Origin: Isoetes taiwanensis
Lineage: Eukaryota; Streptophyta; Lycopodiopsida; Isoetales; Isoetaceae
Direction of reading: 5' to 3'
DNA: 64,000 bases
Assembly: GCA_021234155.1 (NCBI GenBank)
Contig: JAJEKV010000017.1
Coordinates: forward strand, 21,049,449-21,113,448
The position numbers and the translations under genes are program-made. Numbering within the stretch: the stretch's first letter is position 1; every line of letters starts with the position of its first letter. Shown piece after piece: positions 11,694 through 22,775 of the stretch. The notes below the pieces were generated by a model. The model was not told where the DNA came from, ran no database searches, and saw only the letters and a program-made list of their open reading frames with translations.

Positions 11694-13254
11694 TGTGATA
11701 TTCCGTGGAAATATACGCTTATGGGCAATGATATTGGCTCACACTATACAAGTCTACCTTTCATAGCCTTGTATACATTAGGAAGTGGCATGGGTGCATA
11801 TCTAAAGTCAAGTATATAACTTAGATAACCTTAGGATAAGGCCCATTTTCCACATGGTGGCCTTATCCTATTGGGCAACCGCCATATGGCCATGTCCCAT
11901 TGGAGCCACATGTCATCCCATGTGGACCCTAACCTATATTAATCAACCTTAAACCTTAACCTGCACTCCTTTCTGGCCCAACACTCGGAACCTTCTTTTC
12001 GCACTCAAACTCCGCTTTGAGCTGCCATTTGCCGCGTGGTATAGCCTAGTGCAATAGCCCCCGCAGTATGCGCGGCACTCCATCTTGGGGTGAGCTTACT
12101 CACCACTTTGAGGATCATGGAGATGCCGTGAATAGGAGGGAGTGCCGGGAGCGGTGTATTTGGAGTAGTGTTCTTAGTAGCCCTATCCGTAGTTAGCACC
12201 TGTATGAGTTAGGTATTTCGTGATTCAGTAGAGCCCTAATCAAGGAACCCTAATCAAGGAGTCTTATCTTGAACCCTAATCAAGAACCCTAAATCAGAAG
12301 TTAGATATGTGGGCGATTAGGGTTAGATATTATGATGATTATCGCGTTATGAAGTTACGCGGATGATGGTTGATCATGTTTGCTCCTCTTGTATTGGAAG
12401 GTAGAGACCTAGTAGCTTTACTTTTAGTGATGCTCCTAGTTATTTAGTCTTCTATTGGCTATATGCGCCCTCGCGGCATGGAACCCACCGTGACTACGGG
12501 CTATGATGTGACTAGCACTGGCTATAAGGGGGCTGGCTAAAGGCACATGGGAGGAGGGTCCCCCGCTGATGTATGGGTATTACCGGGACCCTATATAGTG
12601 AGCTGTGCTCATGGCTCTGGCCACTTCGCAGGGTTGGGTCGCATGGGTTCTGACACCTCCCGGGCAATGGTATTGCTCGGCTTCCTCAAGAGCCGCATGA
12701 CGGCCCGCTCTTGTTTTGGAGGGTTATCGGGACGACCGTGTCGCCACGCATTTCTCCTCTAGCTCGCGGAACCTCTAGGACTCGAAGGAGAGATGCACCT
12801 TCCCGCCTCGGACACGGGATCGGGAGATGCAAACGAGTAGCTTTCATGGGTGATGCTACCTCAGCTATTGTCTCGAAGCCATCCTCGGCCATTGTTATGA
12901 CTCTGGCTCGCTTCTATCTTGAGGCTTAGCCGCCACTCTACCTCCCGTGAGTCCGAGCCTTGCTGGAGCTCTATGTTTTATGGCATGTGTTTATCTCTAT
13001 GGTATCTATGGATGTATGGATGTGCTACCTTTGAGGTAGTTCGGATGTATTGTTATTGCTAGTTCGACGCTGTTCATGCTTCCGGGCCGTGGATAGGAGC
13101 CCATAGGAAGCGCGAAGACACCTTCGCGGTCCCTTCCCGCATCAGACATCCGAGTGCGGATAGACTCCGGGAGAAATTGCAAGGTCAAGGACCTGATGGG
13201 GATTTCCTACTTGAGTGTACGACCCAGCGTGATATTTTGTAGGGAGCGGCCACG
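11694..13254 (+). mobile_element. LTR copy A (likely solo LTR, Gypsy family)
   Basis: This ~1.56-kb block starts TGTGATATTCC and ends near 'ggagcggccacg'. It aligns along its whole length, in inverse orientation, to the 3' LTR at 51155-52782. Shared landmarks include the start (nTTCCnnGGnAATATACGC), 'tatacaagtct', 'ccttgtataca', the 'ttatggcat' to 'gaggtagt' block, and 'gatggggatttcct' near the end. The bases before and after are GAAAG and TAAAG, a possible 5-bp target duplication with one change. No primer-binding site follows and no pol genes adjoin, so a solo LTR formed by recombination is favoured. The CCCTAA words near 12231-12295 are internal LTR repeats (gaaccctaatcaag), not telomere. 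Confidence 0.7.
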
Positions 13255-13763
13255 TAAAGCGATCTCATCAAAGAAAGGCCTTTGTAGACTAAATTCTGCC
13301 TTCGGCCCATCTGTAGTGTTTTGCGAGAGGAGACGAGCCGACTCTCTCGCATGTGAGTAAGCACCGAGCTAGGCCATGTGCAAATACATTGATACGTAAG
13401 TCAATGATCACCCATGCAATCTCGTCGTACCGAAAGGGCAATTAGCACGCCAGGAATAGCCCACAACATTCTCCTCGGTTGATGTTCTAGAGATTGCGTG
13501 CATGTATCTTCCTCGATGCTTCATCCAATACTTCTAATTATTATGAACTTTTGTACGCATTGATACAATCATAACCCCATTTTTTCACTGCATCTTTTTC
13601 CATGTCGAGCCGTCTTGCTAATGTGACATATAGCCCCTACCTTAAGTTTGAGTTCGTGGTTAGGTATACTAGAACGCGTGAAGTTATTAAGGAAGTCTGA
13701 TGTTGCTAGACGTGATCATATATAATTTCATCTTGTTTGGTAATGTGAGTATAGCTATAGTAT
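13255..13763. other. Non-coding gap between LTR and kinase relic
   Basis: No open frame of note and no repeat recognised. If the kinase relic once had a longer extracellular part on this side, it is no longer readable here. Confidence 0.5.
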
Positions 13764-15079
13764 GACTTATCATGGCTCGGAGACTGGTATACTTGTGGTG
13801 TGAGAAGAGACGAAGAATCTCAACATATGCCGGGAACTTTTGATGGTTCTATCATTCAATTCAATGCGAGCTAGGGGCTTTGCCAAGCAACATGTGCAAA
13901 TGATCAATATTATGTATCTCGTGGGTGCCCTATCTCAACTAATAAGATATGCATGGATTGTTCTAAGTGCCTAGATGGTATGTTGCAATTTTCACCTTTG
14001 TCAGTTTCCACCATCGAGATGCATCATGTGTACCAAAATTCTCCATCTTCTTCATCACCTTCAATTTCACCTTCATCACACCACAAGTTGCAAGTTTATG
14101 TTATAATAGTTGTTGTTTTGGGAGGTATGGTGGTTTTAGTCTTTATAGCATTTAGTATGTGGTGCATCATTTGTAGAAGAAAGACACCTACTAAGACAAT
14201 GAAAGAGGCATTGCGTAAGTCAAGATAAGATCCAAGAGTTGAGCTATTCAAGGCCCGACAAGCAACATTTAACTATGAAGATAGCATGCAGGTGGGTAGT
14301 AGAGGAGCACCATGCCTTGTCTATAAGGGAAAGCTAAATGATGGTCGTGATGTTGCTGTTAAGAGGCCCACCGACTTAGAGAGGTCATTTATGTTCGACC
14401 AAGAATTAGACTTATTGAAGGCCTCAATCACTCTTGCTTGGTTAATCTTGTTGGATATTGTAAGCAGCAAAAAATCCTTGTTTTCGAGTTGATGGAAAAT
14501 GGCTCCTTGTTTGACTGCCTCTTCCCGAAAAGAAGTATCGAACTAGACTTGAAGACAAGGATGAAAATAGCAGCTCAAGCATCAAAAGGTCTAGAGTATT
14601 TGCACACTTATGCTTCTCCAACAATTATACATAGAGATATGAAGTCAGCTAATGTGTTGCTAGGTAAAGATTGGAATGCTCATATAGCTGATTTGGGCAT
14701 ATCTTTGGCTGGACCTGAAACAGGAAACACTCGCCTTAGCCTCACTAGTGGAGCAGGAACACCAGGTTATGTAGATCCACAATATGCTCTTACACTTCAA
14801 CTTACAACCAAGAGTGATGTTTATAGCTTTGGAGTGGTACTCCTTGAGTTGGTTACAGGAAGAAGGGCATTTCATAGGGGTAATGAACCTGATATTGTGG
14901 CATGGGTTTCTAAAGTCGTTGAGGAGGGCGGCATCATGGGATTGGACCAAACATTTCTATTGTCAATCAATATATCTCCACTAGTTGAAGTGTTGGAATT
15001 GGCTCTCCAATGTGTGAGATTACAACCCAAAGAGCGTCCCTCTATGGTTTCTGTTTCACATTCTTTGGAAAAGTGTTAA
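13764..15079 (+). pseudogene. CRINKLY4 (CR4/ACR4)-like receptor kinase, broken
   Basis: Read in order, the plus strand gives a Trp-Tyr-Thr-Cys-Gly motif like the CR4 RCC1-type repeats (from 13785), a Cys-rich stretch (13875-13980) like the CR4 TNFR-like region, one transmembrane helix (about 14088-14175) with a basic stop-transfer (CRRK), and a Ser/Thr kinase domain. Kinase landmarks are VYKG, VAVKR (ATP-site Lys), QELDLL (helix-C Glu), HRD at 14630-14638, DLG in place of DFG at 14690-14698, GTPGYVDPQY, KSDVYSFGVVLLE and a final KERPSM. The phrase order matches the CR4 family, which signals at the plasma membrane in plant epidermal and embryo development. Breaks: in-frame TAG at 13872-13874, in-frame TAA at 14226-14228, and a one-base loss in a G run near 14420 that shifts the frame. 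The glycine loop is degenerate (GSRGAP). The N-terminal half of the usual extracellular domain is absent. I call it a pseudogene with high confidence in family. Confidence 0.82.
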
Positions 15080-16570
15080 CAGACAATATATAATGATGTC
15101 TACATCAGATTTGCTATCAAAGTCTTCAGAACTTTATCCAAGGTAGCAATTGGACAAAAGAAAAATAGCAAACAATAATGATTTATTAATATACTAGAAA
15201 AAGCGCCAATATTATTGGGCTATATAAGGCAGATGCTGGGGTGAATATTGTGTGCACATTTTGCTATAACAAAAGAGAGACATATAAATAATTTGCATTG
15301 CCAAGCCGGATGCTTGATGTGATCTTATGGGTTCAGAATAGAATAGAATAGATTTTTTATCATCCACGGAAACCAATTGGCCTATGGGGCCCAAACAAAG
15401 AGAGCAAAGATGACATTACGGATTTAAAACCCACGCCTGGCGGGGTTTCGAGGGAAAACCTTTAGCATTAAGTATGCTTTATTAATCGGGTGACAATTGT
15501 ATAAGACAATTCAGATCGTCCGGGACACAACTAAATCCATGTATCCATAACTCCGGAGGTATGACCCACCAAGCCCACAAATGCCAGATTCAATAACTCA
15601 TGCAAATGGGCTGGTCGTGCACAACTAACTAAACATACCGCTCGAATATGGGCAAACGTCGGGACCGGTATCTTGGTGGCAAACATAGACAAAGCCTATC
15701 CCTCCCGCGGCTTCCCCGAGTCCAACCCCATCTCAATGCGAGACAATGTGTACCGCAAGCGAATGGAAGCTATAAGTCTCAAGGCTTCTTCATGGGCAAA
15801 AATGGTGTACAAGTACCGTGGGCCTCGTGAGCATAGGATTGACTTGTCACCGATAGCGTGTCGCCTTTAACGCGTGTCGGTGTTTTTGCATCCCAAAGTT
15901 TGGGCTGAAACTAGCATCTAGGTACAACTTTAGTGCATTGTGATCCTCTTTGTCGTAGAAATATGAAGCAAGTTTTTATGTTCAAAACACATTTTATACC
16001 CATTCAATCGGACATTATCATGTGGAAAGAAAAGTCTACGCAAGGTAACCATAACATCTTAGAATAACATTTTGTTGATTAACTTAGTGGCCTCGCTAAT
16101 ACGCCTTTATTTTGTTGAGATGTTCTCGCTAAAGATGTTTATACATCGATTAAAATATGACGCACCTAACGTTAAACATTCACATTGAACCAAAATGGCC
16201 TTCAAGCATAATGCGACACATACAAGGGAAGAAGTGTGAATATATCTAAAGCATACTAATAGGAATGGGACTCATTCCATTCTCTATTTTTTCTAACCCT
16301 GCCACTTACATAAAAGCACCTCGCACTTAAAACTATTCCTAATTCCTCAATTTTTGAATAAAACTCGAATCCGAAGCCGCAGGCCGCAGCTTTTCCCTGT
16401 GTTCGCGAAGTCGAGAACAAAAACAATGCAATCAAAACAAAGGAAAGCCCATTAAAAGTTTGAAACTAAAGATCTAGTTGAAAATGAATTTTTATTAATA
16501 AATTGAATAGATACAATGTATTTTACATCGGACGCAGTAGACCATGGCGCCTTGTCCGCCACTACATGCT
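15080..16570. other. No recognisable gene
   Basis: Contains short overlapping frames at 15648-15830 and 15673-15870 (+) with no recognised domain, and otherwise stop-rich sequence. No repeat array was seen. Confidence 0.5.
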
Positions 16571-17173
16571 ACATCATCTTGGTAGGTGGTCCACCTTAGG
16601 GATTAACTTTGTGGCGCTTCTTTTCATGCCGCCCTCAGAAGCCTTTGGGGCAACCTCCAGAGTGTGGAATGCCTCACGCGGAGGTGCCTCTCGAGCTACC
16701 GGGCCGCACCTGTCCACCCCGACTTCTCCACTCGCCTCCCCAGCCTTTTCATCGAATATGCTCCATCCCCAACCTCCGCGGATGTTATGCAATGCTTGCA
16801 AGATGCCTTGAGCTTCCTGGACTATCTCTTTGTTCTTCGCCTGTTTTATCCCCGTGGTGTAGCGAAAGCAACCTCGATCGCGAAAGCAACCTTTGTCCCA
16901 AAGGCCGGGCAAGAGTGTAGCGCGGACCCGGATCTCGCGCTTAACGGTATTTCTTCCGGCCTTTGAGCTGGATCTCCGGTCGCCCGGAGCGGCCCTCGCG
17001 GATGCCCGAAATGGGACTGTGGCTGGTGTCGGATCTGGTGCCTAAACCACCGGAGCAAGGAGAGTATGATTAACAATTACGTGCCATTAGTCAAAACGAA
17101 GAAAAGAATGTTGAAATCAAATTACAACGAGAACATTCATTCCATACAACCGCATCCAATGACGGGAGGTGTT

Positions 17174-17205
17174 GGTTCTCGACCACGAGTCGAGAAAGGC
17201 CCATA
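17174..17205. repeat. TCGA hairpin, copy 1
   Basis: 'ttctcgac' - 'cacga' - 'gtcgagaa' forms an 8-bp stem with a 5-base loop. It is one of about twenty related hairpins between here and 24.2 kb. Confidence 0.7.
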
Positions 17206-17298
17206 AAAGTCAAAGTACAACCATTCTCATTAGAATATGGTTGCATCCAATCACACACGAAGCATACAAATGCTTTTGTCAACGAGACAAAAGATGCC

Positions 17299-17321
17299 TT
17301 TCGACTCGCGAAGTCGAGAAA
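17299..17321. repeat. TCGA hairpin, copy 2
   Basis: 'tttcgact' - 'cgcga' - 'agtcgagaaa': the stem is interrupted by loss of one CT step in the left arm. It sits about 95 bp from copy 3. Confidence 0.75.
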
Positions 17322-17392
17322 GTCCTTGTGAAACCCAATGTACAAGCATTATCATAATAGATTGTACAAGCATTTCAAACAACACGAATAGT

Positions 17393-17428
17393 ATGCCTTT
17401 CTCGACTTTCGTGAGTCGAGAAAGGCAT
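17393..17428. repeat. TCGA hairpin, copy 3 (15-bp perfect stem)
   Basis: Left arm ATGCCTTTCTCGACT (17393-17407), loop TTCGTG, right arm AGTCGAGAAAGGCAT (17414-17428). All 15 pairs are Watson-Crick. This is the longest perfect stem of the family and extends five pairs beyond the 10-bp core. Confidence 0.85.
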
Positions 17429-18399
17429 CGAAAACTCAATATACAAGTATATTCATTACAAAATGGTCAATACATGTGTTCACGCTCGACACAATATTCA
17501 CACAATTTGACTATCTCAAAGCAGGGGTCACTCTTCTTTGTTCACCAAAGTATTTGTCGCCCATAGCTTTCATGATCGGCTTGTTCGGATCGGGTTCCCG
17601 TGAGGCTCTGATAGTTCGTAGTTAATATCGGGCGACAAGAATGGCAAAGAGGGATTCCGCCAAGACAGACACAGTCCGAAGGACAACCACCTATCCCGCC
17701 TCATATTCTTCGTGTCGATATGGCTTAGCAATGATTGTATTTTTGCGCCAAAATGATAGCACTTTGTAGGCGAGTCGCCTATGATCAGCATGTTGTGTTT
17801 GCTATAGTCCCGAATTGCTCATAAACCCCGGCCCAGCCTTTTCACCATTATAGGCTTCCCTTTGTGATGGTCGGATCGAGGTCCTTCACATGCTCGACCC
17901 TTTCGCTTCCCCAAACTAACTTGAACTTCAAAACTGAAATGCCGAAACACCAAGAACATTGACAATATTTTTCTTTTGCCATACAAGACCATATGCCCAC
18001 TTCAATCCCCGCGCCTGTGCACCATTCAATAATTTCCTTAGCTCTAGGCCCTCTGATACACTATTTTATGCCGCTTTCATTGGGATTCATGAGGTGTTAA
18101 TCTCTGGACGCCTTTGTCGTGGTATACCGCAGCTAATACCCATTGACGCCAAATATTACAAGCTTGGTGGGACCACCGATCCCGCTTGGAGTTTGGCTCA
18201 CCATATTTCCGGTTCATCTGGATCCAAATGCGGATCATTATCTTCTCCGGTCCCTTTCGGGCTGTTAGCAGTTGTCTTGCTCGATTGTCTTTTGTGAAGT
18301 GCATTCTCCTCCCTCGTGAAGTGAACCGATGCTTTCCAATGACAATGATCCGAGTCGCTGACACGGAATTCTCAAAATGATGACATCCGCCGAAGGAAC

Positions 18400-18480
18400 G
18401 AGTTTTCTCGACTCCGCGAGTCGAGAATGAAAAGAAAAGGTATTGAAAGGAACGCTTTTTCGACTCGCGAAGTCGAGAAA
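18400..18480. repeat. TCGA hairpins, copies 4 and 5
   Basis: Two hairpins lie about 55 bp apart: 'ttctcgact-ccgcg-agtcgagaa' near 18405-18428 and 'tttttcgact-cgcga-agtcgagaaa' at 18456-18480. Confidence 0.75.
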
Positions 18481-20164
18481 CACCGATAGAGCAAAGTAAA
18501 ACTCACCTCAATCTCGGTTTTCAAGAATGTTTTCGGCAAAGATTCGGGTCCAAACCTTCGACATTATCGCTCCGCCGCTTTGTCTCCCTCGCCCTCGCCG
18601 CCTTTACCGCTTCCATTTGTCTTCCTCCCCTTGAAATGCTCATGAAGCGTATCCGTGTATGACCGAATGGTTTCAACCATGTCCTTATTTCCAACCACGG
18701 ATATAGGTTTCATTCCAAACAAAGATAGCCCCCGAGAGAACAGCCATTCATGTACCACTCGATACAATTTGATCTTCCTCACTGCCGGGTTATGAAGTAC
18801 TTGATAACTCTTGGCCGGATAGGAATTCTATGTATAGGACCCATGCCGCACCATCTTTGCTGACCTTGTCCATCGATGGAACATCCTCCATAAACCTGCC
18901 CCCTTCCAGTGGTTCCATCCGCTTTTGAGAGATCATGAACTTGTCGAGATAATGATGCTCGCTAGACCACCACTTATCCAGCCGATCACGATCTTGAAAT
19001 CAAAACCAAAACTATGTTGGTAAAGCTTGGTGCTCTTCGGAAGCCAAGTCCGCACTCATGATCAAGTTCAGATATGGAGTGCATGATCTTGTTGGTGAAG
19101 TTAATATCAGCTGCCCATTGGGAGACAAAGAAGCTGTTTGATTGCCCCAAGATGCAAAAGACAAGGAAACCGAAGTATCCAGGTCGGTCATGTCCGCATT
19201 AATCGCCTTGTACCAATCGCCTATGTCGCCTTTGTCATAAAAAGGGTGGGGTCTTCGATCATATTGATGGCAAATAGTGCCACGGGTCCAAAGCCGCCTG
19301 CACCACCAAATCCCTTTGTGTCCCAAAGTAACCAGAAATGGGGAGCTTATCGTCCGCCTTTAAATGGGACCACCCCTCAATCCAAGCTTCCTTTCGTGAC
19401 TGCCATAGCACGCTCGTGGAAAGGAAGGGTTTTGACGCTACGCCAGCTTGGTGTTGATGTAGGGTTGACATAGACGGTTCAATTCTTCATGTCTTCCTCA
19501 TCAAGGGCAGCCTTTTCCTTGTAATAATCAAAATCATGGTATTCATTAGATGCAACGCTGCGTAACTCCGATGCCTTCTTCTAACGCACGCCGCCGCTTT
19601 TAGGACCGGGTGGGTATAATCCTTTTGCGCCCCGCATTTTAGAACTCCCCGTCTTCCTTAGCGTGATTGTTCCCTCCAAGATTTTGCCTTGTAGGTCAAG
19701 CCGCTTTTTGTCCGTGAGGCCCTCAGATCCTTCTTCATGAACCGCTTGTCAAACAACTTGGGGTCCGCCCGCTTTGAAATTCTCCATTGCCGCCCTTCAA
19801 ATTTTGCCTCTTGTCCATTGAGCCCATATGTCGGGCCATTTCTCCCCAACCACCTCGCTAAGAATGAGGTCATATTGGTCCGAGAGAGACTCCCCGCCTT
19901 TCCTTGGTGTTCTTCTTCTTCCTCTTCTTCCTCTCCCTCGCCATCTTCCTCGTCTCCTCCAGTAACATATTCCGCATAGTTTCTCAAAGGTCTTCCACTT
20001 ATCCGGTGGGAGCCCTCGCTTTTTAGGACGCCGAGGACAACCCAATGCTTTCCACGTTGCCTAGCTGCAGTATGATCTGGTCGATATAATGCGATTCGCA
20101 TTAAATGTACCAATGTCGAGCATGAAAGTATCTACAAACACCCTAATAAACAAGAATAGTAGCC

Positions 20165-20575
20165 CGGTTTTCGACTCAGCGAGTCGAAAAGTCCCTTGAA
20201 TGTCTAATTTTCTTTACTTTCTTGGTTTTCTCGACTCGCGAAGTCGAGAAAGCTCGCATCCTTTGATTTTTCTCAGGAAGACTGGCTTTCTCGACTCGCG
20301 AAGTCGAGAAACCCCAGTGATAATCGGGTAAATGTTAGATGGTAGGTTTTTCGACTCGCGAAGTCGAGAAAGTCCCTTGAATGTCTAATTTTCTTTATCG
20401 GGTTATGGTTTTCGACCGCAGTCGAAAGCCCGCGATCCTTTGATTTTCAGGTTATCTCGGAAAACCCAGTTTAATCGAATGTTAGATGGTAGGCTCATCA
20501 GCGAAGTCCCTTGAGAAACCCCGATAATCGCAAAATGTTAGGATGGTAGGTTTTCGACCCAGAAACGAAGTAATC
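20165..20575. repeat. Tandem array of TCGA hairpins inside a probable intron
   Basis: Five clear hairpins occur near 20167, 20226-20251, 20287-20311, 20347-20371 and 20407. Three have the core arms TTTCTCGACT / AGTCGAGAAA or one-step variants. The first (TTTTCGACT / AGTCGAAAA) and the fifth (TTTCGAC / GTCGAAA) have lost the same step from both arms. Spacer words also repeat: 'gtcccttgaatgtctaattt' at about 20191 and 20372, and 'gatcctttgatttt' at about 20257 and 20431. This gives a higher-order unit of about 180 bp, roughly 2.3 copies. Confidence 0.85.
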
Positions 20576-21895
20576 GAAAATGGAAAGATTCGCCAGAGTT
20601 ATTTACCTTACGAAGCGGCACTCGGGCCGCTATTGTGTTCTCAAGTAGCATAATGCCGGCCCGCCGGCTATCGGGCGCTCTCCGCACAAAGAACTCTCGC
20701 GACTTCGCTGGCATATCTATCCTTGATCCTTTGGCGGCACCTCCTTCTCCGGCTCTGCAATACTTGAGCCGCCTCACCACCGCCGACCGCCTACAACCCC
20801 GTAACCGACGCTTTTTCCTTCGATCTTTCCTCGACTTCCAAATAACAACTCACCGCCGACTGCTAAAAGGTATGACATCCGGCAGTATTGATCTCCGTAA
20901 CAGATGTCGCACTATCAGGTTCAGAATTCCAAAGATGTGTGCTGGATTAAATTCCCTGTGGTTGAACAAGACGGCATCTCCGCGTAAAACCTTCAGCCGC
21001 CTAATGTCCAAAGAGCAGCCAGGTGATATTCCCAACGGATAATACCGAAGCTAGACGCCCATTTTCGTGGCCCCTCTCTCGGAAATCCTGATCTGATCAT
21101 CCGATCGAGGTTTGGGGACTCGACCATATCTTCGCCTCTTCCTCATCCGGATTCCTCCCCGTGGTGTCATCATCCCCATCTTTGTTTTTTGGTGGACTTT
21201 TTTGTGTATGAACCACAACTTCATTCCCCACTGTAGAGTGTTGTAGAGTCTTCAGCACAGTAGAAGTGAAGCTCCCCGTATTGAACAGTTTTTCCCTGAC
21301 TCTGGAAATCTCCATACCAAGCTCCCTGGATGTTAGGGTTCCGGCCTCCTTCATCCCTTCCAGATCCTTCCACCTGGTTCTCGACAATTTAAAGGCGCCG
21401 GCCTTTTTTCGGTGCCCTTAGCCTTGCTCATGGAAGAGTGAGAATAATTTGAAACTGCTAATTTTTTGGTGCGATAGAACTTACTCTTCTGGCAGTCCTC
21501 GACATGTAGTGTTAAATGCTTTGAATCTGGCGCAGAGACGAGAGCACAACACCGATTTTCTTGTACTTGTCTCCGAGCTCTTTCTTGTCCCTTTGGTGTA
21601 GAAACAGATCTTTCTCTTCCCACTTGTCGATACCGACATACCACCAAGAATCAGGCCGCTTCTTCAAGAAGCTCGCCTCCAAATTCCTCGATGACGAAGA
21701 ATGGAGTTCGCCGCTGATCACCAAAGTGAGTCCGAGGTGAATGCCGCAAGATGAAAGGATGGATCGCTTAAGGTATTCCCGACAAAAAGAAAAACCTCGA
21801 GAGCTCACCTGGGTGTTTGTCTTTCTTCTTGCCGCCGGTAGAAGCATCCTCCCGGCGCCGCTTTTGGACGGAGTCATGTCGAGATGCCCTCTCAT

Positions 21896-22739
21896 CCTCT
21901 TCGCACCCTCTCAGAATTAAGTTTCCTCCGGCTGCTTGAGTTTTAGGACTGCATGTAAAAAGATCGGGCGTGTTCTTTAATTTGAACTTAAGGACATGCA
22001 ATCATTTATGAAAAGAAGCGGGCTAAGGGTACAAAGACGGCCGGGTTTTAGCCCGCCCAAACACTATTTCAAATTTAATCACATCAAGGGACTAAGTGAG
22101 CGAGCGTAGTTTATCTTCCCCGCGCATTGGGGACCTCGAAGTTCGAGGGGGAGCATCGACCGCTAGCTTACTTCCGAATGGCGCCGCGACGCCGTAAGTC
22201 GCTAACAACGCCTTTGCATATGTGTTTTTCCCCGACCGCCCCCATTGCAAGCAGCTGATTTGATCGATGAGCACGGAGCTAAGGTAGGAAGCGGAGAGGA
22301 GCCGCCGACACCTGAACTCTACACCGCGGGCGCCATGGAATCGGGATACGCCGAATCGCAGGATACAAGTATTAGATGCATCATACACTCTTGAAGAGAC
22401 CGGCTGTAAGAAGCAAAGACTCTAGGTGAGGCTGCGGATCCGCGGATACAAAGGGCTCAAGGAATTACCGCGAAGAGGTGAGTTTCGTGAGATGCCTATG
22501 TTATTTCGCTTGTAGAACATGCCGTATGTGTTTAAATAATGGAACCGCTGATAAGCTCGACGGATTCATTGTTTCTTTGTCGAAAGCATTTTTCAGCTTC
22601 GATAGATGATTTACCTCCTGGGTGAGAGATGCTCGGCAAGGAAACAATGGATCGGGGTAAAGAACAGCCCGCTTTTAGGTGTGTTTTTTCATGGACTGCT
22701 TACTTGGAATGTTGTACATAGATCGCTAGGACTAAGGCC
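21896..22739. other. No recognisable gene
   Basis: Contains a minus-strand frame at 22092-22388 (98 codons, ATG to stop) without recognisable domain, and shorter frames that may belong to the 5' part of the minus-strand coding region. No repeat was noted. Confidence 0.4.
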
Positions 22740-22775
22740 CGTGAGATGCGGTTCAAATGCATCCTCTTGTAGTTA

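Larger units (their letters stand above)
16574..21895 (-). pseudogene. Unrecognised minus-strand coding region with exon-like blocks
   Basis: On the minus strand, in transcription order, coding-like blocks lie at 21895-21512, 21647-21351, 21387-21097, 21035-20850, 20780-20607, about 20064-19658, 19471-19259, 19326-19012, 18782-18564, 18364-18077, 17791-17570 and 16912-16574. The 20780 block ends at a consensus donor (AAG/GTAAAT at 20607/20606) and the next begins after a CTGCAG acceptor near 20065. The 20.1-20.6-kb gap, which holds tandem hairpins, therefore looks like an intron. The protein is Lys/Arg/Glu-rich, with an eight-Glu acidic run near 19910-19960 and a Gly/Lys/Glu-rich end (GKGGEGEGDK) before a stop at 18564. 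Several joins need frame changes without a splice signal. I recognise no domain. It may be a transposon-encoded protein or a decayed host gene. Confidence 0.4.

Noticed and set aside
12231-12300. CCCTAA words suggesting interstitial telomere repeat
   Set aside because: The repeat is 'gaaccctaatcaag', internal to the LTR and also present at the matching place in copy B (52200-52250).
20165-20575. CRISPR-like array of palindromic repeats
   Set aside because: Repeats are imperfect, spacing is irregular, spacers repeat each other, there are no cas genes, and the context is eukaryotic.
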